Of a DNA stretch of 64,000 nt, positions 37,794 through 47,558 are shown one piece after another. A model generated the notes under the pieces. It ran no database searches. It saw only the letters and a list, made by a program, of their open reading frames with translations, and was not told the DNA's origin. The stretch comes from Calothrix membranacea FACHB-236 (GTDB lineage Bacteria; Cyanobacteriota; Cyanobacteriia; Cyanobacteriales; Nostocaceae). The first letter of the stretch is position 1; each line of letters opens with the position of its first letter. Position numbers and translations under genes: made by a program. Location: the NCBI RefSeq assembly GCF_014696315.1, contig NZ_JACJPX010000002.1:124001-188000 (forward strand), read 5' to 3'.

Positions 37794-38487
37794 TGATTGG
37801 TGCAACACCCACTAAACGAGAGATTTGTTTAGCGGTTAATTGACCGAGTTCTGGTAAGTCAGAAACTAGGGTTGTAGAAATAACTTGACCAATACCAGGA
37901 GTAGTTTTGAGTAAATTGACTTTATTAATCCATTGTTGATTTCTTTGAGTTAATTGCTCAATTTCTTGGTTAAGTTGTTTTAGACGACCTTCAAGATATT
38001 CAATATGTGCTTCAATATCTGCCAATGCTTTACCACGAGAGCGTGAGCGACGATTTTTCTCTGCAGTTTGAATTTCAACTAATTGTCTTCTGCGACTAAT
38101 CAACTCTCCTAATTGACGCGCCTCTTCGGATTCAATTGGTAAAACCTGGGGTTTCATTGCTTCCCCAAATTGTGCCAAAATTTGTGCATCAATAGCATCA
38201 GTTTTAGCCAGCTTTCCTGTAGCTTTGGCAAAATCTCTTCCCAGGCGAGGATTAATTAATGCTACTGGTAAAAGTGCTGCCTGCAATTGAATGATAAGTT
38301 CTGTTTCTAAACCTCCTGTTGCTTCTAACACAATCAGATTTAAATCATAGGATTTGAGTTGTTCTACTAAATGAGATATTTCTACTTCTGTATTAGCAAC
38401 TTTCAATGCTTTACCCAAAGGACGGATATAAACATCAAGAGTGGCTTTACTCACATCAATGCCTACCCATTGAGAAATATTTTCCAT
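37786..38487 (-). pseudogene. IS110-family transposase, C-terminally truncated
   Basis: About 233 aa remain of a family usually 330-400 aa. The DEDD RuvC-like half is intact in outline: WVGIDVSKATLDVYI with the first Asp, LIVLEATGGLETELI with the Glu, and KTDAIDAQILAQF with the Asp pair. A coiled-coil region follows (IEYLEGRLKQLNQEIEQLTQ). The second domain is cut just after TTPGIGQVIST and RLVGVAPISN. The serine-containing Transposase_20 part that joins the DEDD site in the active enzyme is missing, so this copy should be inactive. The ATG at 38487 is preferred to a TTG two codons upstream. Confidence 0.88.
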
Positions 38488-38493
38488 TGTCAA

Positions 38494-38706
38494 CTCTCAA
38501 CTAATTTCTGTACTTTCTTTTGAATTCATCACCTTGATTTCACTCATCCTTGCCCGATACGGACTATATACTTTAATATCAGTACTTAAAGATTTGACCC
38601 CGGCGACTGTTCGAGTTCTGTCAAAGAGATTGTTGTAGTGACCCATGCTACGAAGCGGTCTATGATGACCAAGGTTGGGACGGTCTACTACTATTTCTAA
38701 GATACA
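38494..38706 (-). ncRNA. candidate IS110 bridge RNA region
   Basis: On the minus strand, just upstream of the transposase, two structures are visible. Loop 1 (38635-38691) has outer arms GTAGTAGACC / GGGTCACTAC and an inner hairpin GGTC-ATCATA-GACC. One side of the loop carries CCCAACCTT, the other CGTAG. CCCAACCT is the target sequence left of the insertion, and GTAG is complementary to the target's CTAC. Loop 2 (38593-38625) has arms TTTGAC / GTCAAA and displays ACAGTCGC, which equals the element's own far end. This matches the known division into target- and donor-binding loops. RNA ends are not determined. Confidence 0.65.
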
Positions 38707-38816
38707 AGGTTGGGTTGAGGAACGAAAACCAACACCTCAACGCCTTGTATATGTTGGGTTTCACTACGTTCTACCCAACCTACCCATCTGTCGCATTCTT
38801 TTTTTAAATTGGTATA
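38707..38816. mobile_element. MITE copy B, right fragment
   Basis: From GGTTGGGTTGAGGAACG to CTGTCGCATTC and AAATTGGTAT, matching copy A (6304-6447) in reverse with a few differences. The left end is at 37573-37608. Confidence 0.8.
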
Positions 38817-38947
38817 AATTATTTATCCAGCGATCGCCTTGAGATCACAAACGATGTAATCTGATGATATCAACGCCAGGAGAATGGGCAAACTAATGCA
38901 GGTAAGACTTTACTCTGCATTTAGCAAACTGCTCAAAACTGTAAACT

Positions 38948-39577
38948 ATGATATATACTGGTGTTTATTATTACAATAAATTACGTTTGCGGCTAATACT
39001 TTTTGTACCCTTCGTAAGCCAAATCTTCACCGCAGTAGGATTTATAGGGTATCTCTGCTTTAAAAATGGACAGAAGGTAGTAAACAACCTTGCTGAACAG
39101 TTGACAAGTAAAGTTCATCAGATAGGATTTCTAAATTTACTAGATTTTCGAGGCTCAGGGCGCTATTTTTACCAAGCAATACAGATATTTAAGGATATTG
39201 GCTACAGAGACTATGTTTGTATAGAAGAGTGAAGCCGCAGGTGTGAGAGATGGCAATGAGGATATTGTTAAATTCATTAATTTTTATATGATCAAGCAAA
39301 AATATTTTTTCTGAAAGATTAGTAATAGTTTCTAGACTGACTATCTTAATAGCCACATAAAAACTATATTTTAATTTTGGCTCTGCTGCTAAATAATAGC
39401 AAAGCTAAACAATTCTTGAATACCAAATTTTTCGCTCAAGAAAATAACTTAAAGTTAGAAGTCATTAACACATCATTTAGATTCTTACGGTGCAAATATA
39501 AAGTTACATTTTGTATCCATTATGGTGATAAATTTGCGATCGCTATCCCTATGCAGCAAATTCAAACCGGATTTTAG
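38948..39577 (+). pseudogene. remnant of a Cache-type histidine kinase gene
   Basis: The first part (38948-39232, 94 codons) reads KLRLRLILFVPFVSQIFTAV then GYLCFKNGQKVVNNLAEQL. It closely parallels PLRLILIIPFVIQIFTAV and GYLSFRNGERAVNDLANQL at the N-terminus of the next gene. After TSKV about 25 codons are missing compared with that gene, and similarity resumes (HQIGFLNLLDF...RYFYQAIQIFKDIGY) before a stop. A second fragment ending 39577 (GDKFAIAIPMQQ) looks like the C-terminus of a histidine kinase ATPase domain. The core is gone. Best read as a decayed paralogue; a short expressed membrane peptide is the alternative. Confidence 0.65.
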
Positions 39578-39654
39578 GTTGATGCGCTAATAATAAATAT
39601 TTAATTATTTATATTTTTTAATTTTATCCCATAAATATTATATAGCTTAGGCTT

Positions 39655-42456
39655 ATGAATAATTTTATCTTAAAAAATTCTCACAAGATTCCCCTCAGGC
39701 TGATTCTGATTATCCCCTTTGTAATTCAGATATTTACTGCTGTGAGTCTGGTGGGATATCTTTCTTTTAGAAATGGTGAGAGAGCAGTAAATGATCTGGC
39801 GAATCAGTTAATTCAAAAAGTTGGTAGTCTGGTCGATCAGCACCTTGATACATATTTATCTACGCCTCCACAGATGAATCAGATTAATACTGATGCTATT
39901 CATCTAGGATTAATTGATTTAAACAACTTGGAGATGATATCAAATTACTTTTTTAAACAAATGCAAGTGTTGAATATTGGATACATTAACTTTGCTAATT
40001 ATAAAGGTGAATTTATCGGTATTGAACGCTTAGATAATGGCAATCTTTTAATCAATGAAGTTTCCCAAAAGCGGCAGATTGGTCAACTTTATATTTATTC
40101 TACAGACAATCAAGGAAATCGTAAAAAATTAATAAATATCAAAAGAGATTATGACCCCCGCTCCGAAGCTTGGTATGCAGATGCCATCAAAATGGGAAAA
40201 CCTTTATGGACTCAAATTTATCAATGGGAAGATAAACCAGAAATTTTTTCTATTTCTTCAAGTTTTCCTCTTTATAATCAAAATAATCAACCAATAGGGG
40301 TAATTGGTATTGATTTAATATTATCGCAGATTAGTAATTTTTTAGCTAATTTAAAAGTTGGTAAAAAAGGTACAGTATTAATTTTAGAACGTTCTGGATT
40401 AATCGTAGCTTCTTCTAATAATGAACGTCCATATAATATTATTAATGGTAAAGCAGAAAGGCTCTCAGTATTTAATAGTAATGATATTTTAATTAAAAAA
40501 ACAGCAGATTATTTAAAGGAAAAATTTGGTGGTTTTGAGCCAATTAAAGATAGTCAAGAGCTAATTTTTAGCTTAAAAGGAGAGAAACAATTTGTCCATA
40601 TTAACCCTTGGCGTGACAAATTTGGTTTGGATTGGTTAGTAGTTGTGGTTGTGCCAGAATCAGAATTTATGGCACAAATCAACGAAAATACCCGCACCAG
40701 CATAATTTTATGTTTAGTAGCCTTGGTATGGGCCACTGCAATCGGCATTTTCACATCACGTTGGATTACACAACCAATTTTAAGTTTACAGGCCGCAAGT
40801 TTAGCGATCGCTTCCGGAAAACTCGACCAGAAAGTCGAAATTAAAGGTATAGATGAGCTAGAAAGTTTGGCACAATCTTTTAATCAAATGGCTACACAGT
40901 TAGCAACTGCTTTTATCGAACTAGAAGCTAGGGTTGAGGAACGTACCGCCGAGTTAAAAGCAGCTAAAGAAATTGCTGACAGTGCAAACAACGCCAAAAG
41001 CGAATTTCTGGCAAATATGAGCCATGAACTTCGCACACCACTCAACGGTATTTTGGGATATGCTCAGATTCTTGATATGGAAGACGATGTTACTCCTAAG
41101 CAAAAGGAGGGACTTGATATTATTTACCAATGTGGTTCTCATTTACTGACACTAATCAACGATATTCTGGATATATCAAAAATTGAAGCACGTAAGCTGG
41201 AGTTATTTCCCCACGATTTTCACTTCGCTAATTTCCTCAAAAGCATTTTTGAAATCTGCCGCATCAAAGCTGAACAAAAAGAAATTGGCTTCACTTACCA
41301 AGAACTTAATCAACTTCCTGCAGCTATATTTGCTGATGAAAAACGTTTACGTCAAGTTTTGCTGAATTTATTAGGTAATGCCATCAAATTTACAGATGCT
41401 GGCCAAGTAATATTCAAAGTCGATGTGCTGAGTAATTCGGCTAACTTTGACAATTTGTCAAACCATATAGCGATAGAAGGTGCAGGCAATAGCCACCATA
41501 AACAATTACCTATAATTAAAATTAGATTTCAAATTGAAGATACAGGCGTAGGCATGAGTCCAGAACAATTACACAAAATCTTCCTTCCTTTTGAACAAGT
41601 GGGCAATAAACAGCGCATGGCAGAGGGAACTGGACTCGGGCTAGCTATCAGCCAGCAAATTGTGCAAATGATGGGTAGTGAAATTCATGTAGAGAGTACT
41701 GTAAGCCAAGGTAGTAAGTTTTGGTTTGATGTGGACTTACAAGTATCACAGCAATGGATTGATTTAGCTGCTAAGAAAATTACTAATAACATTGTTGGCT
41801 ATGAAGGTAATAACCCCGTCAAGGTTCTAGTTATAGATGACCGATGGGAAAATCGCTCTGTGATTGTTAATTTTTTAGAACCTCTCGGTTTTACACTCAT
41901 GGAAGCATCCAATGGGCAAGAGGGATTAGAGAAAGCTTTGGCTTGGAGCCCTAACTTAATCATCACAGACATTGTCATGCCTTTAGTTAATGGTTGGGAA
42001 ATGACACAAAATTTACGCTCTCAACAAAAATTTTCCGACCTTATCATCATTGCGTCTTCAGCCAATGTATCTCATGTTGACCGACAAAAAAGTTATGATT
42101 CGGGCTGCAATGATTTTCTCTCCAAACCTGTGCAAGCGGAAGAATTATTAGCCAAAATTCAGGAGCACTTAGGGCTAATTTGGATTTATCAAAAAAATAG
42201 TCATGATATTCCGAAATCAGCAATTTTTAGTCAAGATTCCCCTAATGAATGGGTATTTCCTACCAACGAGGAATTACAAAATTTGGTTACTGCCGCCACA
42301 ATTGGCGATATTACAGGAGTTGAGCAGGAAGCTCAAAGACTACAAAATTTAGATAATAAATATTTACCTTTTACCGCCAAGCTTCTAGAACTGACTCAAA
42401 ATCTTGATGAAGAAGCAATTATTAAACTAGTAAAACAGTACATTGGTCAAATGTAA
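39655..42456 (+). CDS. membrane hybrid histidine kinase (Cache-HAMP-HisKA-ATPase-REC)
   Basis: A 933-aa sensor kinase. TM1 PLRLILIIPFVIQIFTAVSL (about 13-32), an extracytoplasmic double Cache sensor (about 35-345), TM2 (TSIILCLVALVWATAIGIF), HAMP beginning RWITQPILSLQAASLAIASG, a short coiled coil, then EFLANMSHELRTPLNGILGY (His about 459). The ATPase domain shows QVLLNLLGNAIKFT and GTGLGLAI. A receiver follows (about 722-845; IITDIVMPLVNGW) and a C-terminal helical tail of about 90 aa, possibly an output adaptor. The next kinase gene starts 2 bp after the stop, so the two are surely co-transcribed. Confidence 0.92.
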   Translation: MNNFILKNSHKIPLRLILIIPFVIQIFTAVSLVGYLSFRNGERAVNDLANQLIQKVGSLVDQHLDTYLSTPPQMNQINTDAIHLGLIDLNNLEMISNYFFKQMQVLNIGYINFANYKGEFIGIERLDNGNLLINEVSQKRQIGQLYIYSTDNQGNRKKLINIKRDYDPRSEAWYADAIKMGKPLWTQIYQWEDKPEIFSISSSFPLYNQNNQPIGVIGIDLILSQISNFLANLKVGKKGTVLILERSGLIVASSNNERPYNIINGKAERLSVFNSNDILIKKTADYLKEKFGGFEPIKDSQELIFSLKGEKQFVHINPWRDKFGLDWLVVVVVPESEFMAQINENTRTSIILCLVALVWATAIGIFTSRWITQPILSLQAASLAIASGKLDQKVEIKGIDELESLAQSFNQMATQLATAFIELEARVEERTAELKAAKEIADSANNAKSEFLANMSHELRTPLNGILGYAQILDMEDDVTPKQKEGLDIIYQCGSHLLTLINDILDISKIEARKLELFPHDFHFANFLKSIFEICRIKAEQKEIGFTYQELNQLPAAIFADEKRLRQVLLNLLGNAIKFTDAGQVIFKVDVLSNSANFDNLSNHIAIEGAGNSHHKQLPIIKIRFQIEDTGVGMSPEQLHKIFLPFEQVGNKQRMAEGTGLGLAISQQIVQMMGSEIHVESTVSQGSKFWFDVDLQVSQQWIDLAAKKITNNIVGYEGNNPVKVLVIDDRWENRSVIVNFLEPLGFTLMEASNGQEGLEKALAWSPNLIITDIVMPLVNGWEMTQNLRSQQKFSDLIIIASSANVSHVDRQKSYDSGCNDFLSKPVQAEELLAKIQEHLGLIWIYQKNSHDIPKSAIFSQDSPNEWVFPTNEELQNLVTAATIGDITGVEQEAQRLQNLDNKYLPFTAKLLELTQNLDEEAIIKLVKQYIGQM

Positions 42457-42458
42457 AT

Positions 42459-43733
42459 ATGCTTAGTGATAAACAAAATTTGATTATGATTGTTGAGGAT
42501 AATCCAGTCAATGCCAAGGTACTGTTTGAGTTTTTACAAGCATCTGGTTTTCGAGTTTTAGTTGCTAAAAATGGCGAGAGTGCACTGGAAAAATTACAAC
42601 TAGTGTCTCCAGACCTGATATTATTAGATATTATGATGCCGGGAATCGATGGCTTTGAAACTTGCCGCCGATTAAAGGAAGAAAAATCTACCCGTGATAT
42701 TCCAGTCATTTTTATGACTGCTTTATCAGATGTAGTAGATAAAGTAAAAGGTTTAACTCTTGGTGCTGTAGATTATATTACCAAGCCATTTCAACCGGAA
42801 GATGTACTAGCTCGTGTGAATGTGCATCTTAAGCTTTGTCACCTCAACCAAAAGCTAGAACAACGAGCAGCAGAGCTAACTGCTACTGTAGCGCAGCTAA
42901 AACATTCCCAGCAACGCTTAGTAGAGAGTGAAAAAATGTCTTCTTTAGGACAGTTAGTTGCAGGAATTGCTCACGAAATTAATAATCCGGCTGGTTTTAT
43001 TGAGGGCAATCTCACCTATGCTCAGAAATATATGCAAGACCTGATAGACCACATCCACCTTTATAAAAATCAGGCTTCGACACCAGAAATTGCCCAACAT
43101 GCCAAAAAAATTGACTTAGATTTTCTCCTAGAGGACTTCCCGCACATACTTACTTCTATGCAGCAGGGAGTAGAAAGAATATCTGATATTAGTGTTTCTC
43201 TTCGCACTTTTGCTCGTGCAGATAGCACTGTCAAAATTCCTTTTAATATTCATGATGGCATCGACAGCACAATCTTAATTCTTAAGCATAGATTGAAAGC
43301 TTGTGAGACTCGTCCTGCTATTGAAGTTATTCGTGATTACGGTAATTTACCCGAAGTTAAATGTTTTGCTGGACAACTCAATCAAGTATTTATGAATATT
43401 TTAGCTAATGCCATTGATGCTTTAGAAGAGTCTAATGAGGGGCGTAGTTATCAAGAAATAGAAAAAAATCCTAATTATATTAAAGTTAAAACTAATATAA
43501 CCGAAGATAAAAATTTTATTTCCATTAAGATTAAAGATAATGGTTTAGGTATTCCTGATGAAATTAAATCAAAAATATTTGAGCATTTATTTACAACTAA
43601 AGCTGTAGGTAAAGGTACAGGCTTAGGTTTATCAATTACTCATCAAATAATTGTAGAAAATCATGGGGGTAGTATAGAGGTAAATTCTTTACAAGGTCAT
43701 GGTTCGGAATTTGTGATTACTTTGCCTATATAA
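42459..43733 (+). CDS. receiver-histidine kinase (REC-coiled coil-HisKA-ATPase)
   Basis: A 424-aa soluble kinase with an N-terminal receiver ([37 protein letters not shown] with the phospho-Asp; KPFQPEDVL). A coiled coil [20 protein letters not shown] leads to a kinase core [20 protein letters not shown] (His about residue 175). The ATPase end shows [13 protein letters not shown] and [10 protein letters not shown]. It starts 2 bp after the previous gene, so it is likely the next step in that phosphorelay. The core is close in motif style to the kinase end of the 1866-aa fusion, suggesting a shared origin by duplication. Confidence 0.92.
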   Translation: MLSDKQNLIMIVEDNPVNAKVLFEFLQASGFRVLVAKNGESALEKLQLVSPDLILLDIMMPGIDGFETCRRLKEEKSTRDIPVIFMTALSDVVDKVKGLTLGAVDYITKPFQPEDVLARVNVHLKLCHLNQKLEQRAAELTATVAQLKHSQQRLVESEKMSSLGQLVAGIAHEINNPAGFIEGNLTYAQKYMQDLIDHIHLYKNQASTPEIAQHAKKIDLDFLLEDFPHILTSMQQGVERISDISVSLRTFARADSTVKIPFNIHDGIDSTILILKHRLKACETRPAIEVIRDYGNLPEVKCFAGQLNQVFMNILANAIDALEESNEGRSYQEIEKNPNYIKVKTNITEDKNFISIKIKDNGLGIPDEIKSKIFEHLFTTKAVGKGTGLGLSITHQIIVENHGGSIEVNSLQGHGSEFVITLPI

Positions 43734-43842
43734 GGTGTTTGATATTTGGTGTTTGGTAAAAATATTAGGGATTTTACTATATTTCTTAGAGGATTTTTTA
43801 AAAGTCCTCTGATTGGTAGCAAAAGGTTTTATATTCCCCTAA

Positions 43843-43900
43843 ATCCCCCTTAAAAAGGGGGATTTTAAGAACTTTTCCCCCTTTTTAAGGTAGGGGGGAT
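43843..43900. repeat. long hairpin between convergent genes
   Basis: Arms CTTAAAAAGGGGGA and TTCCCCCTTTTTAAG pair almost perfectly around a short AT loop, with extra C/G runs outside. It lies between the kinase gene and ndhB, which converge, and may act as a two-way terminator. Confidence 0.6.
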
Positions 43901-43914
43901 CAAGATGAGGAAAT

Positions 43915-45477
43915 TTATAACTCTTCTGGTTGCTTGATAGTAACTGCACTTGCTTGAGAGCTGACAATTGTAGCTGTTTGCAATATGGCAGTATGAGCAA
44001 CTGAATTGTTTGCTAAGGTAAATAGGGGATTTGACAAAATCCCGGAAATGGTAGTAGCGATTAAAGTCACTACCAATCCTACCTGCAAAGGTCTAAAGCC
44101 TGGTAAATTCCAATTGATGGCTGGGTAATTTTTTACCACTTCAGACATTTCTTGGGGTTCTTTGACTACCATCATCTTGACTACGCGAATGTAGTAGTAG
44201 ATGGAGACAACACTAGTAACTAAGCCCAACAAGACTAACCAGTAAAGGCCTGCTTGCCAACCAGCCCAGAATAGGTAAATTTTTCCGAAAAACCCAGCTA
44301 GTGGTGGAATACCACCTAAGGACAGTAGGGAAATACTTAAGCCCAATGTGAGAAGTGGGTCTTTTTGATACAAACCAGAGTATTCGGCAATCTGGTCGGT
44401 TCCCGTCCGGAGGGAGAACAGAATAATGCAGGTAAAGCCGCACAGGTTCATGAACAGATAGACCAGTAAGTAAAATATCATACTGGCGTATCCGGCTTCA
44501 GTACCAGCAATCAAGCCAAGCATCACAAACCCAGCTTGGGCAATGGATGAATAAGCCAGCATCCGTTTCATGCTGGTTTGGGCTAGGGCGACTACGTTAC
44601 CCAGGATCATGCTGAGAACAGCAAGGGCGGTGAAGACAAATCTCCACTCGTCAGCAACCACAGGGAAAACTGTGGTGAGTAAGCGGATAGCTAGGGCAAA
44701 ACCTGCTGCTTTGGAACCGACAGATAAAAAGGCAATCACTGGTGTGGGAGCGCCTTCGTAAACGTCTGGAGTCCATTGGTGGAAGGGTGCAGCAGAAATT
44801 TTAAAGCCAATACCAGCAATGACAAACACCAGGGCAATCACTATACCTAATGATTGACCAATATGCGCTGCGGCAATGCCACTGGCGATCGCACTTAGTT
44901 CTGTTTGCCCACCCGATAAGCCATACAGCAGCGATACGCCATATAAAAATACTGCTGTACTGGAAGCACCAATCAACAGATATTTCAGCGCCGCTTCATT
45001 AGAGCGCGGGTCACGCTTGGTATAACCGGTTAACAAATAAGAGGAGATACTCAGGGTTTCTAGGGAGATGAAAATCATCACCAACTCGCTAGCCCCGGAT
45101 AAGAACATTCCTCCTAGGGTAGCGGTAAGCAAAATCGCAACGAATTCTGCTAAAGCCGTGCCACTCTGTTCCACGTAGCGAATGGACATTAAGATGGTGA
45201 CTACGGCAGATAAGGCAATAATACCGCGGAAGACCAGACTGAGGTCGTCACTATTAAAGCCACCGCTAAAGGAAATGGGATTGGTAGCATCCCATTGAAA
45301 ATACAGGGCGACAATCGAAGCAAGTAAACCTGCGATCGCTAGATACCCAATCCAGCGCGAAGATGTACGCCCTAAAATCAAATCAACAATCAAAACCCCC
45401 AAAAGGGTGAGTATGACAATACCCTCTGGTAAAATCGTTCCAGCATTTAACTGGGATGCAAGATTAGCAAAATCCAT
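43915..45477 (-). CDS. ndhB: NAD(P)H-quinone oxidoreductase subunit 2 (NDH-1)
   Basis: A 520-aa antiporter-like subunit of the thylakoid NDH-1 complex, which takes part in respiration, cyclic electron flow and CO2 uptake. About 14 hydrophobic segments are visible. Key proton-channel features are [17 protein letters not shown] (Glu of the membrane arm), [20 protein letters not shown] (Lys and conserved [14 protein letters not shown]), and [19 protein letters not shown]. Length is normal. Single gene in many cyanobacteria, and it is needed by all NDH-1 forms. It stands alone here. Confidence 0.96.
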   Translation of the reverse strand: MDFANLASQLNAGTILPEGIVILTLLGVLIVDLILGRTSSRWIGYLAIAGLLASIVALYFQWDATNPISFSGGFNSDDLSLVFRGIIALSAVVTILMSIRYVEQSGTALAEFVAILLTATLGGMFLSGASELVMIFISLETLSISSYLLTGYTKRDPRSNEAALKYLLIGASSTAVFLYGVSLLYGLSGGQTELSAIASGIAAAHIGQSLGIVIALVFVIAGIGFKISAAPFHQWTPDVYEGAPTPVIAFLSVGSKAAGFALAIRLLTTVFPVVADEWRFVFTALAVLSMILGNVVALAQTSMKRMLAYSSIAQAGFVMLGLIAGTEAGYASMIFYLLVYLFMNLCGFTCIILFSLRTGTDQIAEYSGLYQKDPLLTLGLSISLLSLGGIPPLAGFFGKIYLFWAGWQAGLYWLVLLGLVTSVVSIYYYIRVVKMMVVKEPQEMSEVVKNYPAINWNLPGFRPLQVGLVVTLIATTISGILSNPLFTLANNSVAHTAILQTATIVSSQASAVTIKQPEEL

Positions 45478-45599
45478 GAGTTGTATAGGTTTTGGCGATT
45501 AGACATCAAGGCTAACTTTGTTCATTCTATCTATTGTTCTGAACTAAAGTTCCATAAACCTTTCTGTCGGTTTCCATAGAGTAATTAAATAGGGCATGG

Positions 45600-45690
45600 G
45601 GTATGGGGCATTGGGCATTGGGTGTTTGTCATTTGTCATTTGTCATTTGGTATTGTCTCCCTCATCTCCCTCATCTCCCTCATAACCTCA
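45600..45690. repeat. short tandem repeats upstream of sugar permease genes
   Basis: GGGCATTGGGCATTGGG, then several copies of the heptamer TCATTTG (about 45628-45650), then a 9-bp repeat TCCCTCATC (about 45657-45683). These are the complement of the units seen at 16918-17010. Confidence 0.7.
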
Positions 45691-45766
45691 TTAGCAGTAG
45701 GATCAATAATCATGCACAGCCTTTCGCTACAGCCGGGTTGATGCGAGATTCAGGGGGAGGTTAATT

Positions 45767-46675
45767 GTGTTTGACGTTAGGAGACGACAGAGAAATTCCA
45801 GGTGGAATATGACGGACAACCTGGCTGGGTATCTGTTTATGATGCCCACAATTTTGGTTTTGGGGATTTTTGTGATTCTGCCGATTCTTTATGCTGTCTT
45901 CCTTTCGCTCCACAAAGTTCAACTTCTCGGCGGTATTGACTACCAATTTATCGGCTTTCGTAATTTCACACGCTTGGTTGAAGATGAGCGTGTTTGGATT
46001 GCTTTGAGGAATACAGCAGAATATGTTGCGATCGTCGTTCCTAGCCAAACTATCCTGGCTTTAATTTTAGCGGTTACGCTGAATTCTGGCATTAGGGGAA
46101 AAAATTGGTGGCGTATCCTTTATTTTTTACCAACGGTCACATCTTCAGCGGTACTAACGCTGATTTTTATGTGGATTTACAATACCGATGGGCTACTCAA
46201 TGATTTTCTCGCGGCTTTGGGATTACCCACATATAACTGGCTAGGAGATCCATCTGTAGCCCTCAAAGGCATCATGATCATGAATATTTGGTCTACCGCA
46301 CCGTTTTACATGGTGATTTACCTAGCGGCGTTGCAGGATATTCCCCAATCACTTTACGAAGCCGCAGAACTGGATGGGGCGAATGGTTGGCAAAAATTGA
46401 TCCATGTAACTATCCCCATACTCAAGCCCGTTACCTTCTTTGTCGTCGCTATGGGGATAATTGGCACGTTTCAATTATTCGATCAGTCTTATATCTTCTC
46501 TGGCGGGACTGGCGGGCCAAATAATGCCACCCTGACTGTAGTTCTGTTAATCTACCAAGCTGTATTTCGGAATTTACAGATGGGTTATGCAGCTGCGATC
46601 GCTTTTTTGCTAGCAGCAATTATTATTGCGATTACTTTAATTCAGCAGCGATTGTTTGGAGGTGACAGAATTTGA
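45767..46675 (+). CDS. sugar ABC transporter permease (MalF/UgpA type)
   Basis: A 302-aa permease with six predicted helices. The start is a GTG with a strong site GGGGGAGG 6 bases before. The EAA loop typical for contact with the ATPase reads LYEAAELDGANGWQKLIHVT followed by IPILKP (about residues 198-223). It belongs to the CUT1 family, which imports oligosaccharides, glycerol-phosphate or similar solutes. Its partner permease overlaps by 4 bp. No binding protein or ATPase lies next to them, so substrate cannot be inferred. Confidence 0.88.
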   Translation: MFDVRRRQRNSRWNMTDNLAGYLFMMPTILVLGIFVILPILYAVFLSLHKVQLLGGIDYQFIGFRNFTRLVEDERVWIALRNTAEYVAIVVPSQTILALILAVTLNSGIRGKNWWRILYFLPTVTSSAVLTLIFMWIYNTDGLLNDFLAALGLPTYNWLGDPSVALKGIMIMNIWSTAPFYMVIYLAALQDIPQSLYEAAELDGANGWQKLIHVTIPILKPVTFFVVAMGIIGTFQLFDQSYIFSGGTGGPNNATLTVVLLIYQAVFRNLQMGYAAAIAFLLAAIIIAITLIQQRLFGGDRI

Positions 46676-47508
46676 GTAAAATCTTGCGCTTTCCCTGGCT
46701 GAGAATACTTCTCTATATCTTACTCACACTCTATGCTGTTATCACCTTAATTCCTTTTTTATGGGCACTTTCAGCCTCATTTAAGCCGCTATCAGAAATT
46801 GTTAGTGGTGAACCAAATTTAATACCACAAAATTTCACTCTTGACAATTACAAGCAAATATTCTTACAAGAGCCACTGTTTTGGCGTTGGTTATTCAACA
46901 GTGTGCTAATTGCCTTTAGCGTCACAATTTTAAATTTACTGCTGAACTCAATGGCAGGTTATGCCTTAGCTAGACTGCGCTTTGCGGGTAAACGCTTCTG
47001 GTTTTTGCTGATTTTAGCAGTACTAGCCGTTCCTGCTCAGATTACCCTGATTCCTACCTTTTTGATTTTAAAAGCGATCGGCTGGCTAAATACTTACCAA
47101 GGCATGATTGTGCCCAGTATGGTTAATGCCACTTTCATTTTTATGATGCGGCAGTTTTTTATTAATTTTCCTAAAGAACTAGAAGAAGCCGCACAACTTG
47201 ATGGCTTAAATACCTTACAAATTTTCCGGCATATTGTCTTACCATTAGCCAAACCAGCCCTTGCAGCCCAAGCAGTTTTTGTGTTTATGGGTAGCTGGAA
47301 TAATTTTTTGCTACCTGTAGTGATTTTATTCGACCCAGAAATGTTTACCCTCCCCTTAGGGCTGAACACCTTCAAAGGTCAATACATCAGCTATTGGAAC
47401 TACATCATGGCAGCTTCGATGGTATTCACCCTACCAGCTTTAGGAATTTACGCCTTTTTCAACCGTTACTTTATTCAAAGTGTCACATTTACTGGGGGGA
47501 AGGGGTAA
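46672..47508 (+). CDS. carbohydrate ABC transporter permease (MalG/UgpE type)
   Basis: A 278-aa permease starting at a TTG inside the stop region of the upstream gene (4-bp overlap), which suggests translational coupling. Six hydrophobic segments are seen, and the EAA loop reads ELEEAAQLDGLNTLQIFRHI with VLPLAKPAL after it (about residues 167-195). A short periplasmic part after TM1 (SEIVSGEPNLIPQNFTLDNY) is typical of the MalG side. With the upstream gene it forms the heterodimeric membrane channel of a CUT1 importer. Confidence 0.88.
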   Translation: MSKILRFPWLRILLYILLTLYAVITLIPFLWALSASFKPLSEIVSGEPNLIPQNFTLDNYKQIFLQEPLFWRWLFNSVLIAFSVTILNLLLNSMAGYALARLRFAGKRFWFLLILAVLAVPAQITLIPTFLILKAIGWLNTYQGMIVPSMVNATFIFMMRQFFINFPKELEEAAQLDGLNTLQIFRHIVLPLAKPALAAQAVFVFMGSWNNFLLPVVILFDPEMFTLPLGLNTFKGQYISYWNYIMAASMVFTLPALGIYAFFNRYFIQSVTFTGGKG

Positions 47509-47558
47509 TAACATGGGCATGAGGCATGGAGCAATTAGTAATTGGTAATTACTTTTTC

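Larger units (their letters stand above)
37607..38708 (-). mobile_element. IS110-family element remnant inserted in a MITE
   Basis: About 1.1 kb between the two halves of MITE copy B. Comparison with intact copy A shows that the two boundaries share exactly two bases, CT on the minus strand (37607-37608 and 38707-38708), as expected for IS110 recombination. It carries a truncated transposase (37786-38487), a 5' non-coding region with bridge-RNA features (38494-38706) and the far end (37609-37665). A 128-bp hairpin has replaced the transposase C-terminus. IS110 elements are normally about 1.2-1.5 kb. Confidence 0.82.
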
